Shown here piece after piece: positions 11,582 through 24,500 of a stretch of DNA of 64,000 nt. This stretch comes from Nymphaea colorata (lineage: Eukaryota > Streptophyta > Magnoliopsida > Nymphaeales > Nymphaeaceae): contig NC_045142.1 in assembly GCF_008831285.2 (NCBI RefSeq), positions 4,721,501 through 4,785,500 on the forward strand. The letters are read 5' to 3'. The stretch's first letter is position 1. Each line of letters opens with the position of its first letter. The notes under the pieces were generated by a model that worked only from the letters and a program-made list of their open reading frames with translations, was not told the origin of the DNA and did no database searches. The translations under genes were made by a program, and so were the position numbers.

Positions 11582-14500
11582 ATGAACGTCGAAGGAGCAA
11601 AAATGAGCGATGCACTTCATGGCGACTCCACTAGTTCAGATTCACACCAGGTGATGTCTAATCCTTTTTACATTCACCATTCAGATAACCCTGGAAATAT
11701 GTTGGTGTCGCAACCTCTCAATGAGGACAACTATGGTACATGGAGTAGGGCCATGTCTATGGCTATTTCGGCCAAAAACAAAACGGGTTTCATCGATGGT
11801 TCAATTACGGAACCTATGAAAACAGACCCACTATATCCGCATTGGGTTCGATGCAACCATCTTGTGTTATCGTGGATTTTAAACTCCATTAGCAAAGATA
11901 TTGCAACCAGCATTATTTATGCTACCACAGCAAGAGAGGTCTGGCAAGATCTAAAAGAAAGGTTTAACCAAAGCCTTGCCACTAGGATATATCAAATCCA
12001 AAGTTCCATCTCTCGTTTACAGCAAGAAACTATGTCGGTGACCTCATACTTCACCAAAATGAAAGCTTTGTGGGATGAATTGGGATCGTATTCTCCACTT
12101 CCCGAATGCTCATGTGGGGCAATGAGAGTATATTCAGACCAGATTCAAAGGGAAAAAAGTATTCAATTTTTGATGGGGTTAAATGACTCCTACAATGCCA
12201 TTAGAGGGCAAATTCTTCTCTTAGACCCTTTGCCAAATGTGATGAGAATTTATGCGTTAATCTTGCAAGAAGAAAAACAACGGGAAGCTAGGTTCTTGAG
12301 TACACCAAATGGAGGGACTGCTGCCTTAGCCGTCTCACAAACAACCCATGACAAGGTTGCCAATCGCGACGCCACCAATTTCAGATTTCAGAAAGGTCGA
12401 GGAAGTCGGCAAGCTAGACCCACATGCAGTCATTGTCGTGGCATAGGTCATGTCAAAGAAAAATGTTTTAAGCTCATCGGATATCCTCCAGGACATCGAT
12501 TCTATGATCCAAACTTCAAACCTGTGGTGGCAGCCAGTGTTACATCAAATCAAATAGCTCCCAACGAGAGCATACATGGGCCAAATAGCATTGGACAAAA
12601 CCTTAAAGAGGCAGCTCCAGCTTTTACGATGGAGGAGTACCACAAACTGCTATCACTGGTCAAAAATCAGACACCAAACGTCAACTTTGCAGGTAACGCT
12701 ACCACCTCAACACTTGAATATTCTCCTTGGATCATTGACTCAGGAGCAAGTCAGCACATATGTACTGATCAATCTATTCTCAAAGAATTAAGACCTTGTG
12801 ATACACCGGTGACACTACCAAATGGTAAGGTGGTTTCTGTTCGTCATATTGGTAAGGTGTCGCTACCTAATTTTGATATTAGCAATGTGTTAAATATCCC
12901 ATCATTCAAAGTGAATCTCTTGTCTGTTAGCTAGCTAACTAAAAACATGAATTGCTCTATCACATTTTTTCCTAATTACTGTGTTATGCAGGACCTGGCG
13001 TCGAAGACGATGATTGGTAGAGGTGATGTAAGGGGAGGACTGTATATGCTTCGACCAGAGACAATTGAACAAAACTCCTGCTTTGCTGTTGCTAGCCACG
13101 AGCTTTGGCACAAAAGGCTAGGACACCCTTCTTTGACGCGTTTAAAGTTAGTTAATGATTATCTTGATTTGAACCTTAAATTGAATGAACATTTTGTGTG
13201 TGATGCATGTCATCGTGCTAAACAGACTCGTTTAAAGTTTGATTTAAGTGAGATTTCGTCTACTCGCTCTTTTGATTTAATACATTGTGATATTTGGGGG
13301 CCGTATGCCCAAGCTTCTCTATCAGGCGCGCATTATTTTTTAAGCATTGTAGATGACTTCTCTCGTGCAACATGGATTTTTCTAATGAGACACAAATATG
13401 AAACTTTGCATGTCATTAAAAATTTCTTTTTCATGATCAAAACTCAATTTGATTGTCAAATAAAAACTTTACGTTCCGATAACGGATCTGAATTTTTTTC
13501 TCAAGAAATGAAAGATTTTCTGTGCCAACAAGGGGCCGTTCACCAACATAGTTGTGTGGGAACACCACAACAAAATGGTGTTGTAGAACGTAAACATCGG
13601 CACTTACTTGAGGTAGCTAGGGCATTACGGTTTGAATCAAATCTTCCTTTTCGTTTTTGGGGAGAATGCATCTTGACCGCAACCTACTTAATTAATCGTA
13701 TTCCAACACCCAACACAAATGAAAAGACACCTTTTGAAATTCTTTTTAAAAGAAAACCTTCTTCCAAACACCTTCGTACTTTTGGCTCTCTTTGTTATGC
13801 TACCAAAATAAGTCCCAACAAAGATAAATTCGGGTCAAGGGCATATAAATGTATTTTTATAGGTTATCCGGATGGACAAAAGACCTACAAAGTGTATGAT
13901 TTAGAATCTCATAAAATTTTTACTAGTAGAGATGTTGTTTTCTACGAGAATATATTTCCTTTTCATGAAACAAAGGACTGTGAGAGAGAAGTCGTTCTCC
14001 CTATGCCTTGTGATTTAGACGAAGATGCATATGAACATCTTTCAAATTTACGAAACAACACACCTTTGGATAATGACCAAATCGTTCATCAAGACTCTGA
14101 TAGCCACCAAAATGATAGTAGACCAAATTCAGTTGAAAACACTTCTCCTCAACGGGTTCTGGATGTCGATAGAAATGAGATTCAAATTGCTCCACCAGAA
14201 TCAGATCCCACCAACGTTGAGCCAGTTAGGAGGTCCACTAGAATCCGAAAATCCGTTCCATGGCTGAAAGATTTCCATTGTTCTCTTGTTCCATCACCAT
14301 CAACCAATCAAGTCTGCGCGCCAGGACAAAAGAAAGGAACCAGGTATCCTATATCAAGTTACACCTCTTTTCAACACTTTTCTACTAAACATACTGCTTT
14401 TCTCACATCTTTAGTATCTAAGTCTGAACCAGAAAGCTATTGTGACGCCATTCAACATAAAGAATGGCGGGAGGCGATGGATGCTGAAATTCGAGCTTTA

Positions 14501-15947
14501 CAGGATAATAAAACATGGACTATCACTACCCTACCAAAAGGTGTCAAGCCGATCGGATGCAAATGGGTGTACAAAATCAAGTACAAATCCGATGGATCCA
14601 TAGAACGTTATAAGGCCAGGTTGGTTGCCAAGGGTTATTCACAACAAGAGAGGCTTGACTTCAATGAGACCTTTTCCCCAGTCGCAAAAATGGTAACGGT
14701 ACGTACACTATTCGCAATTGCTGCTAACCGAGATTGGATTATGTGTCAGATGGATGTCAACAATGCATTCCTACATGGTGATCTATATGAAGAAATATAT
14801 ATGCAAGTGCCTCAAGGATATGCTAAACAGGGGGAGCATCAGGTTTGCAAATTACATAAGTCCTTATATGGACTAAAACAGTCTCCTAGAAATTGGTTCC
14901 AGAAATTATCAATGGCCCTTGAAGAATTCGGGTTCACTCAATCAAAAGCTGATCACTCTTTGTTTACATATAAAAGAAAAACTATATTCCTTGTTGTGCT
15001 AGTATATGTTGATGATTTACTTATTGCAGGGAACAAAGAAGATGTCATTGAAAAATTTAAGCAATTTCTATGTAAAAAATTCTTCATGAAAGACTTAGGC
15101 AAGCCGAAGTATTTTTTGGGAATTGAAATTGCTCGATCTAACCAAGGTATCTATTTATCGCAACAAAAATATGCATTGGATATTATACATGAGGCAGGGC
15201 TACTTGGAGCGAAACCAATGGAATTTCCAATGGAGCAGCACCACGGATTAGAAGTTGATCAAGGAGAGCTCATTAAAAATCCTACATATTATCGACGTTT
15301 AGTTGGAAGATTGATTTATCTTAGTATTACACGGCCTGACATACAATTTGCTGTCCATATGTTAAGTCGCTTCATGCAACAACCACGTCTCCCACATCTT
15401 CATGCAGCTCTCAGGGTCGTTCGTTATCTCAAGCTCAATCCATGCCAAGGGATTATGATGAGCAAACACAACAACATGCAATTAAGTGCGTTTTGTGACT
15501 CTGATTGGGCAGCATGTAAACAAACGCGACGTTTGTGTGTTCCTCGGTTCAATTCCTATTTCATGGAAGACTAAGAAACAACAAACAGTCTCTAGATCTT
15601 CTGCAGAAGCTGAATATAGGGCAATGGCGAACGTCGTATGTGAAGTAACTTGGTTAAGGAACTTGTTGGATGATTTTCAAGTAATTCATACCTCTCCTGT
15701 TACAGTCTATTGTGATAATCAAGCAGCCTTACATATTGCGGCAAATCCAGTCTTTCATGAGCGTACAAAACATATTGAACTGGATTGCCATGTTGTTCGC
15801 GAGAAACTCCTACAAGGCATGGTTCGGACATGTTATGTTAGAAGCAAAGACCAGCTTGCAGATTTATTTACTAAAGCTCTAAGACGAGAAGCGTTTCAAC
15901 ATCTCATAAGCAAACTGGGCATCAAAAATCTTTACGCTCCAGTTTGA
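11582..15947 (+). pseudogene. Copia gag-pol polyprotein, interrupted by a stop and a frameshift
   Basis: One reading frame runs from 11582 to 15574, apart from a TAG at 12932-12934. A second frame carries the 3' end (about 15535-15947). Domains in order: gag of the UBN2/retrotransposon-gag type (about residues 30-240); zinc knuckle CSHCRGIGHVKEKC (CX2CX4HX4C); aspartic protease active site DSGAS; integrase with an H-H-C-C finger (HKRLGH...CDACHRAK) and a DDE core (CDIWGP, SDNGSEF, TPQQNGVVERKH); reverse transcriptase with YVDDL; RNase H with AEAEYRAM and HIAANPVFHERTKHI. The stop falls after the protease and before the integrase. At about 15530-15540 a small deletion in RNase H, just after DSDWAACKQTRR, removes the short segment normally preceding the conserved CVFLG and shifts the frame. 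The copy could move only if helped in trans. Confidence 0.93.
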
Positions 15948-15954
15948 GGGGGAG

Positions 15955-16274
15955 TGTCAAGAGCTGGACACATGGCAGACCGTTGGCATGAGACACCCAC
16001 ACATGCCGTTGTCAAGAGCTGGACTATGGCTGACCGTTGGCATGAGAGACACGACATACATAGAAATGCCATACATAGAAATTTTGTAATAAAAATCAAT
16101 TCTTACCATTCTCAACCTAGACGTTAACAATCTAAACGTTAACATTAGAGACGTTGGGAATCATTGTATATATTCAGTCTTGCACTCTTTTGTAAGGTAA
16201 TTCAAAATATTACAATCATTCAACGCCTTCCTCTATCGCCACTCTCCTTCTCTCACGGTGCTTGGCTTCTAACA
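15955..16274 (+). repeat. 3' LTR of copia element
   Basis: 320 bp, same ends as the 5' LTR. It differs by a 4-nt insertion (GACC) and two base changes. The right target-site copy GGATG follows at 16275-16279. Confidence 0.93.
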
Positions 16275-16560
16275 GGATGGTCTATCGAAACAAGCGGTTT
16301 CCACGCTCAGAAGCAGAACCAATGTTCCTTTGTGGAGTTAAAAAAAAAAAAGAAAAAGTCGGATAGAATTTGATTTTAACAGTAACATCTGATTGGAATT
16401 GGAATTAAGTAAATGTTCGATCAGATTGGAATCCAGAGCTACAGGTTTAGTTTTAATAAACACCCTGTCCACACATTCTGAAAGTTGGTTCTTAAGATTG
16501 TAATGTGAATGTAACAATTAGATTAGAATAAAATTCGGATTCAGATTGGATGAGAAATGA
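16275..16560. other. Displaced 5' flank of copy B
   Basis: Aligns with the flank directly upstream of copies A and C (about 3119-3470). The stretch that holds the TATA-like element in A and C is replaced by a purine-rich run (about 16336-16355), so this promoter was probably dead or altered independently of the copia insertion. Confidence 0.65.
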
Positions 16561-17700
16561 ACATATAGCTGTAAGGATATCCAAATATTGTTTGGGAAAG
16601 CTTGCATTGAAAATCTATAACTTATTATTGCCTATATCACGTGTAGATGATTCGGCTTTTTGGGACAAGGTAAAAGCAAAGGGCTATCTCCAGATCCATT
16701 GCAGGAGCAATGTATCGAGTGTTGGCAACAACTAGTGAGATCACTTGGGCTAAAAAATAAGTGATAGAAATGGGAAATTTAGTATTCCCACTCCCTTCAC
16801 AATAGTAGCGGCTTACATAGCAGCAAATTCAATCTTTCATGATAGAATGTAACAGATAGAAATTGGTTGTCCACTTACAAGAGAAATGGCCTAGAAGGGT
16901 GAGATTTTCCCTCCATATACACATAGCCCTAAACAGCTCAAATATGGCCAGGGCAGAGCCCAGCGGAGGAATGGCCACTGACAAATTTCAAAAAAAAAAA
17001 AAACAAAAAACTAACAGGCAATTTAAAAAAAAAATCATTTCACCTATATAAAAATTTTGAAAGTTTATATTTCAGCCCTGTCAAAATTTTGAAATGATAG
17101 TCTGTCTCCCTTATTGTAAAGTCCTACCTCCACCCCAGCATCTGGCTCCCAGCATATGGCTTAATCAAAAGGATATCAAGGTGATAATTGATTCAGGCAC
17201 TTGACCAATGGGGCTGCTATCACGTATATGCCCTACTTGAGGGGGGAGTGATGAAACAATAATGTTGACTAGCATTCAAGACATTCTAATTTAGAAAGCT
17301 TATCATCATCAAGCCGTTTGGATTCTTGTTTCCATTTTTAAAGGATAGCTGTTGCGGCAACTGTGTAACCCTCCTTATCTTCTTCGCAGCCTTACCTTTT
17401 ATCTATGTATCACATTAGAAGGATTAATGAGAAATACACTGGCACATGTGTGAAGTCTTTGTTGTCAGATCTAATGATCTGAACCACATAATTTCAATCT
17501 CTCTATCTATTATTTTTGTCGTTCAAATTCATTTTCACAACCCGGCTGAGCGATGCTCAAGTTATTGGCTTCTTCTGCCCCCTTCTCTCATCCCCTTGGC
17601 TCGTACATTTGGATACTCAACCCTGACCTTACTAACTATATTTCTCCTCAAGAAGTCCAGTTTTTCATATCCTCACTAATTTCTCATCATTGCCATTAGA
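16560..17700 (+). mobile_element. Decayed copia 3' end (RNase H, polypurine tract, LTR remnant)
   Basis: At 16705-16760 the plus strand reads MYRVLATTSEITWAKK and at about 16810-16890 AAYIAANSIFHD..QIEIGCPLTREM in shifting frames. These match the copia RNase H motifs AEYRAMA..CEVTWL and HIAANPVFHERTKHIELDCHVVREK. A polypurine tract CTTGAGGGGGGAG ends at about 17248 and is followed by TGATGAAACA, the probable start of an LTR. The right end could not be fixed. The element is much older than the one at 11246-16274. Confidence 0.65.
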
Positions 17701-18579
17701 ATTTCCTTTTCGCGATTTATATCTTGGCTCAAATCACCGGACAGAGGAGCTAATGGCAGGATAAAAGAATGAAATAGGGACCCAGCACCCAAGCTCCAAA
17801 ATCCAATTTCTTTTCCAATTTTAAAAGACTTGAGTTTGTAAAAGCTGGTCTTTTCCAATTACAAAGTCCAATTTGTTTCTGGATGTTTAATTTAACCAAA
17901 TGACCCTTTAAAAAACTTTGTAGACTCAAATAAATGGAAAATATGTTCTATTACCTTGTGAGAGCTTCTTATAATATACCAATCTTTAGGAATTTTTATA
18001 ATTGTCGTCCACAAATAACTTTCTTTTGTTTGGTGGACTTGAATTGATGCTCAATCATAGATGAAAATTCAAAACTGAACTGTATTAAATTTCCACAAAA
18101 AGCAAGTTAAATTATTGCAACCATAGAAAGATTATAGGCATTCAGTTATGAAAACTAATCTTTCCAACAAGGTGGTTGATCAAGCATACATTGGAGAAGA
18201 CCCACATGTCAAGTGCAGAGCCATTGGCTACACTGCTACTCTTCATCTCCTTAAAAACACTAAGATTTAAAAATTAAGAACTTCTAGTTCTTGCATGAAT
18301 CAACCATCCCTTGAGGCTTCCTGTCTAAAAGTCGAGGGTAACATTGTACATCTTTGCTAACCATTTAATGAAATAGTCGCCCTGTCCATTCAGGTTAGTG
18401 TTCTCAGTTTAGATATTCTACCACAAAGTAAAAACCATAGGAATAAAAAACCAAGGAACTTGGCATACAGGGCTGCTTTGTGTTGCTTATTTAATAAGTC
18501 AATTGTCAAATAGCAAGAGATCAACTAATGTTTCAACAAAACTGTCTGTATGTTATGATGTTGATATCAACACAAGTTT
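17700..18579. other. 3' flank of copy C
   Basis: No other gene. The part at about 18060-18579 is related to 42170-42745, which lies in the same place relative to the copy F exon 13. Shared landmarks are GTTGATCAAGCAT and AATCAACCATCCCTTGA. It therefore belongs to the ancestral gene unit (3' UTR and downstream DNA). Confidence 0.6.
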
Positions 18580-21500
18580 CTACCTTGCTAATGGATGTTC
18601 TGGGTGATTTGCACTTGAACTAGGTGTTTCAGCAGAACACACTGAAGTGGTCATCACTTCTATCCTTGAAACATCAAAAGAATAGTTACCAGTCTCAATC
18701 TCCATCGCCTCGCTCAAGTCCTTTAGAATATTATGCATGTTTGGTCGCTCAACAGACCTTCGTGCAGTACATGCTAATGCTATATCTGCTACCTTCCACA
18801 CAGAATTTATTTTGTGCTGCCCTTTAATCCTTGAGTCAATAATGCTTAATATGTCACCCCTCACAATCTTTGATCTTGCCCATTCAACAATATGAAAGTG
18901 CTCCTCAAGACTGCCAAGTATGGCTCCCTGACCGCTCATAAGCTCAAAAAGAACCACACCAAAGCTGTAAACATCACTTTTTTTTGTAAGAATGCTTGTT
19001 TCTGAGTACCTGCAAAACCAAAACATATAGCAACCTTTTGTTCAAAGTTAATTCAACAGAAGTCAATGTAGCTTGCTTTCATTGTGGATCTACATGCTTT
19101 TACTATTGAAGGTTTATTAGAAGGGTTTATCATCTATGGGTCGAAAGAGCCCTTCTTAGTAATAAGGTCTTGTTGATATTCTAACTTCTTCTTTATGTTA
19201 TTTTCTTGAATGTAATATGATGCAATTTTCATGTTTCTAGTGATTCTCTTTTCAATATTGAGCTGAACAATTGTATGGTCTTATGAAAAAACAAGTAGCT
19301 TACAACATATGCAAGTAGAAGATGTTGCATCAAATTATTTGAAAGAAAGGTATTAGACGTGCAAGAGCATTGCCTATAGTGGTAATATACAGCATGGGGC
19401 TCCCATATATAGCATAATGTTCAATGGTCAATAGGTTCATCGCATCAAATGAATGGAATACTTAACAATTTCTCGACTCTACTTCATTAGCATGTTTTGG
19501 TAACCAATTGAGCATGGGGCAACATGCCAAAACAATCATAGCCGACAACTGCACTTTCCTAGTTTCTAATTTAAGCATAGTTTGAATTGTTTTCATGTTT
19601 TAGCTTCATTGTTCTCCCAATCAAATCATGTTCATGTAGTTGGCTTCGTTCTGAGCTGAGTTTAATAAAGCCAACATTTCACATTTGCTCTAGCTACAAA
19701 AGCTACTACTCGGTGAATCAGTCATGACATGTTTTAGACCACAAAAAATATTCAAATCTTTATCAAAGAAGGCCAAATGACTTAAAGAAAAAACATACTC
19801 TGGATCAATATATCCAGGTGTACCAGCAATCATTGTTGATATTTGAGTCTTCTCAACAGCCCTGGAAATTCCAAAGTCTGCTACTTTGGCTTCTAGTCGT
19901 TCATTAAGAAGTATGTTTGTGCTTTTTATGTCTCTGTGAATTATGGAGGGTTGGCAACCTGAGTGTAGATAATCCAAACCTGCAATACATACTCAACTTA
20001 TTAGCATTCACAAATGACCATTAAAGATGATGAAGTTGTCGAGACTGAATGACATGAGTTGCATACCTGTTGCAACATCCAATGCTATTTGCAGCCGCCT
20101 CTTCCATGTTAAAAGTTCTACTCCAGTTCTTTTTCCTGCATTTAAAGAAAACAATTTCAATTTCTTAATATTTAATTTTCTTATTTATTACTAAGATAAC
20201 ATGAAGCACTATAGGCCCTTGTATGAACTATGTAAATAATATTGTCCTAAAAGGTTTGGGGGATTAAGAAAAAAAAAAAAAGTTGCTTCAAGTTCTAAAA
20301 GGTGTACATATATGTATGTTGCTTTACCACGTATTTTCTTATAAACAATTCTTATGCCAAAAATGTCTTTGCTAGTAATTGGGCAGTTAATTTGTTTCCG
20401 CATGCCAACTTGAGGGTGACAGGAAATAGTTTGGAAGATTTTCATTTTAAGTTCATTATTTGGTGCTTTTATGGATTTGATCTTCTGTAGTGCTTCATGT
20501 GGTAATCCTATCAAACTAGATCAAATTCATGCTTTTATTCTTCTATTTTGCCACTTTTTGAACATATACATCTGTTGTGAAGTATCATATCTTTCTTTGC
20601 AATTGTTGTTTTAGCTTGAATGATCATATAATTTTTTTTTTCTGCTCAAAATTTTTCGCTTCCATGGTCTTAGTTTCATGGCTAAACATTGAACTCATAG
20701 AAATTTACTTGTATGCACTACAAGAATAATGTGGCAATGGAGTTTCACCTTTCCTTAGCATTCAAAAAATGGGTAACGTTAGGTTGTCTAATATAGAAGA
20801 TAAGTACCAAAGCAATTGCCAATGGGCAATGCAAGGACCATGCACTTGTTTCCACTATTTGCTTGAAAGTTGGCTAGATGTGTGTCTTCTTATTATTTGT
20901 GATAGTTTCTAGTCTCTTCATGGCTGATAATGGTTCTGATGCTAATAATTGTTTAACAACACATATTTTCATTTTCTTTGTCTTTTGGAAAGAGTATAAC
21001 ACACAATCATAGGGAAAGTAATGCTCACCCATCTAGTACAATTAAAGTAGGCGACATACAAACAATGAATATTAGCATAAGACTGAAATATGACAAATTA
21101 AGTTCATAATTAAACTTAATCTAGTGGGAAGCAATCACTAATATACATGAAAATTTCTTCACAAATTATAATTGCCTTTTGAAGTAATTTATACTGACAA
21201 CAAAAATGTCTAATAATGCAGAATAACAAAAGCTTCTATTAAGGCTAGGCAAATGGCTTCTACATTTCAATTATGCCTAAAAGCATGAAATATTTTGAAG
21301 GCAAGAGCTGCAAACTGCCTAACTTTTTAACTATCATCCTTAAGTTATGTGTGTGAATTCATATTACAATCTCAAATGATCATATGCCATGACATGCTTA
21401 TAGAGAGTTGAAGAAAAAATCCTTTATGACATTTCAAAGTAATCATCTAGTGGTTATGCATATCCTTAACATATTCTATGCAAGTGATCCTATGAGATGA

Positions 21501-24500
21501 TTATCATGTTTTTGTGATTTACTGAATATAATTCTAAATTCATGACACATTGTAAAAAAGAAATTTGGCTAGGTTTATACCTGCTAAGATGCCTCTCAAG
21601 CTTCCATTCTGCATGTACTCGTAGAGGATAATCATATTCATGCCTTCATTACAAAATCCAATGAACGATACAAGGTTTTTGTGATTCACTGTCATTAATA
21701 ACTTGACCTGCAATGTTGGTCATGAAAAAGCTTGAGTTCCTTCATAAAATTATGGGAATGAAATTGTTGAAAACAATTGATAATAAACATAATCTACTCT
21801 AACCTCTGCAACAAATTCTTTAGATCCTTGTTCTTGCCAGTCTTTCAATACTTTGACAGCAACTTCATTGCCATTATTAAGACGTCCATAATAAACAAAA
21901 CCAGATCCTCCATCTCCAATAAGGATTTCGAAGTTTTTTGTGATTTTAGCAATCTCTTCATAGGTGAATGCTTGATTTTGCTCCAATTGAATGCAACCAG
22001 CTTGTTGCATGATATGGTTCTCTACAATTTCACGAGACAATTCCTTAGCCAATCAAGCTTGTAGTTTGTGTCTCATGGTGGCTATGTGTTAGAAACCTAT
22101 TTGTTAATTCATTGTTTTGACAATTTTAGTACCATTCAATTTCATAAAGAAGTGCAATGCATGCAATTGATTCTAGGAGACACGCGTGGAACAATGTTAT
22201 GTAAGCGGTTGACGCCCATGGAATTAAACTATGGCATTTTCTTGATAGTAATTGCCTACTCTTATTATGACAGCCTCCTTTAGGTCTAAGTGTGCAAAGA
22301 AACTTCTTGAATACTTATCTCTTTTCAATTTAACGGAGTACACCAACCACCTGTTCTCTTCCTTCATACCAACAATTGTAGAAACATCATTTTTATCTTA
22401 TTAATGTTGATTGTGTTGTAAACATAAGGAGGTGACGTAGTGAACAGGAGGATCACTACTCAACCTTATAAAGTTCCCATCAATACAATGAAAAAATGAA
22501 ATTAGAGAAATTATTCTAGGCAATGAACAATCAAACACAATCGCAATAACCAAACAAGGAACGAAAGATTAAGCAAAGGAGCTATAATTTAATTTTCAAG
22601 TCAATGTCTCACTCTTGTTAGATAGACAATTATTATTTATAGGCAAAAAGAATGAATAAGTAAGCTGAAATTTTAAATATTGAAGTATGGAGATCCAATG
22701 CATCCACTTACATTTCATCACCTCAATGAGGTTCTAGACCTACAAAAGGATTGGTCCATTGTCCCCCACAAACAAACATAGACTAGACAAATGTAGATGT
22801 ATTCTATATCAAGAGGCAATAGGGCATGCATGACTGACCAGAAAGCAGAGAAATTATTATGGCAATGAACAACCAAACACAATTGCAATTACCAAAGAAA
22901 GAAAGAAGGATTAAACAAAAGAGCTATAATTTAATTTCCAAGTCAAGGTCTCACTCTTGTTAGATAAACAACTACTATTTGTAGACAAAAGAATGAAGAA
23001 GTAAGCTGAAATTTCAAATATTGAAGTACTGATATCCAATGCATCCACTTACATTTCATCATGTCAATGAGGTTCAAGACTACAAGTGCATTGGTCCATT
23101 ATCCCCCACAAACAAACATAGACTAGACAAATGTAGATGTGTTCTATATTAAAAGGCAATAGAGAATGCATAACTGATTAGTTCTAAATGGCCTCTTTTT
23201 GTAAAAATGAGGATACATTCAAGCTCACTTCTGTAATGTAACTGGTTGAAGACAAACATTATAAAGTATGAAAAAATAATGCACCAAGGCAATGAGCAAC
23301 ATCATAATGGGGTACACATGGAGACAAAAATTACATTCTCTAGAAAGACTTTTAATAGTAAGAAGTATTGACTATAGAGCAAAAATGGTCTATTTTTCCT
23401 TTCATAGGGAGGTGCCTTTGCCAATATGCTAAAAGGAGTTGGGATCTAAGAGAATATGCCATTTGCAATCAATTTGATTGAAGACTATTGAGGCACATTT
23501 CGGAATAAAATGACTTACCTACATTATTCTCGAACACAACATTCAGTGATGGTCGAAGATGTTGGCTTAGAAGGCGTGCATTGACGACACAACCAACTAG
23601 CAATAGAAATAAGATAACCAGGCCAACTGATACTCCAACAATGATCAGCTTCTTATTTGAGAGTGGACTTGCAATGACTTCAGTGATGGTGTTTCCCGTT
23701 ATACTAAAAGTAGAGACAATTCAAGAGAATTCAAGATGTTGTACATAGATGAAATGACATTACCCAATTAGAGATGTCATAACTTTACTTTGGTATGCTA
23801 TGTATGGAATACCATCACCAAATTACAATTAATATATTTTTAGTTTGCCTATCGATGGCCTAAAGAAGTTATCTGAGCACCCTTTGATTGCCCCCTCTCT
23901 CTTTCTCTCTATCATACACTAAAATATGGTCACAATGCTGCATTTCCTTCTCCGAAAAAAATTTCACTTACTTTAGTTTAAGTTTCTTGTTGCTTGCTAG
24001 TGATGCAGGTAGAGGTCCAATGAAATTATTGTCTGCCAGGTTCCTACATGCAACAATCAACGGAAATCTTGTCATAATAATGACCAATGGTGATTATACC
24101 AAACAGATTATTGATTCAAACTGTATGATTGCTCTCAAATTAGGGAACAAAAGATTCAGCGCACTGCAATTTCTACATAACTAGTTGACAAAAATGTTGT
24201 GATCCTTCTATGCAAAGCAAATGAATGATGTTTTCACTTCTTTTGGAGGTTATAGGCCGATTACAGATGTTGCATAAGCTCTCCCTTGATCTTGCAGCCA
24301 TCAACTCTCAAGAGTGCTAGACATAACACCACCAAAAAATGACACTTGTAGAGCACGAGGATTAACGTTGACATAGATAGGAGTTGAAAGTAGGCACTTT
24401 CAGAGCTTCCTTAAATAACATCTGGTATTAATTGTTTTACTTAGCTTTACTTAATAAGAGAGAACTATGTATTTCAATACTACCAACATTTTGGTGTACT

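Larger units (their letters stand above)
11246..16274 (+). mobile_element. Ty1/copia LTR retrotransposon, near-complete, coding region broken
   Basis: A 5029-bp element with LTRs of 316 and 320 bp, TG/CA ends, TSD GGATG, a primer site TGGTATCAGAGC at 11562 (complement of the initiator tRNA-Met 3' end) and a polypurine tract TTGAGGGGGAG just before the right LTR. The gene order gag-protease-integrase-RT-RNase H is that of Ty1/copia. The two LTRs differ only by one 4-nt indel (GACC) and two substitutions, so the insertion is recent. The polyprotein is nevertheless broken twice (12932 and about 15535). It lies 12 bp upstream of the copy B start codon, in the opposite orientation. Confidence 0.95.

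Noticed and set aside
22021-22064. In-frame TGA just upstream of the copy C juxtamembrane coding sequence (same in copy D), first read as a disabling stop
   Set aside because: A GTAG acceptor at 22022-22025 (and 58287-58290 in copy D) places the exon start after the TGA in the required phase 1. All later phases then agree, so the stop is intronic.
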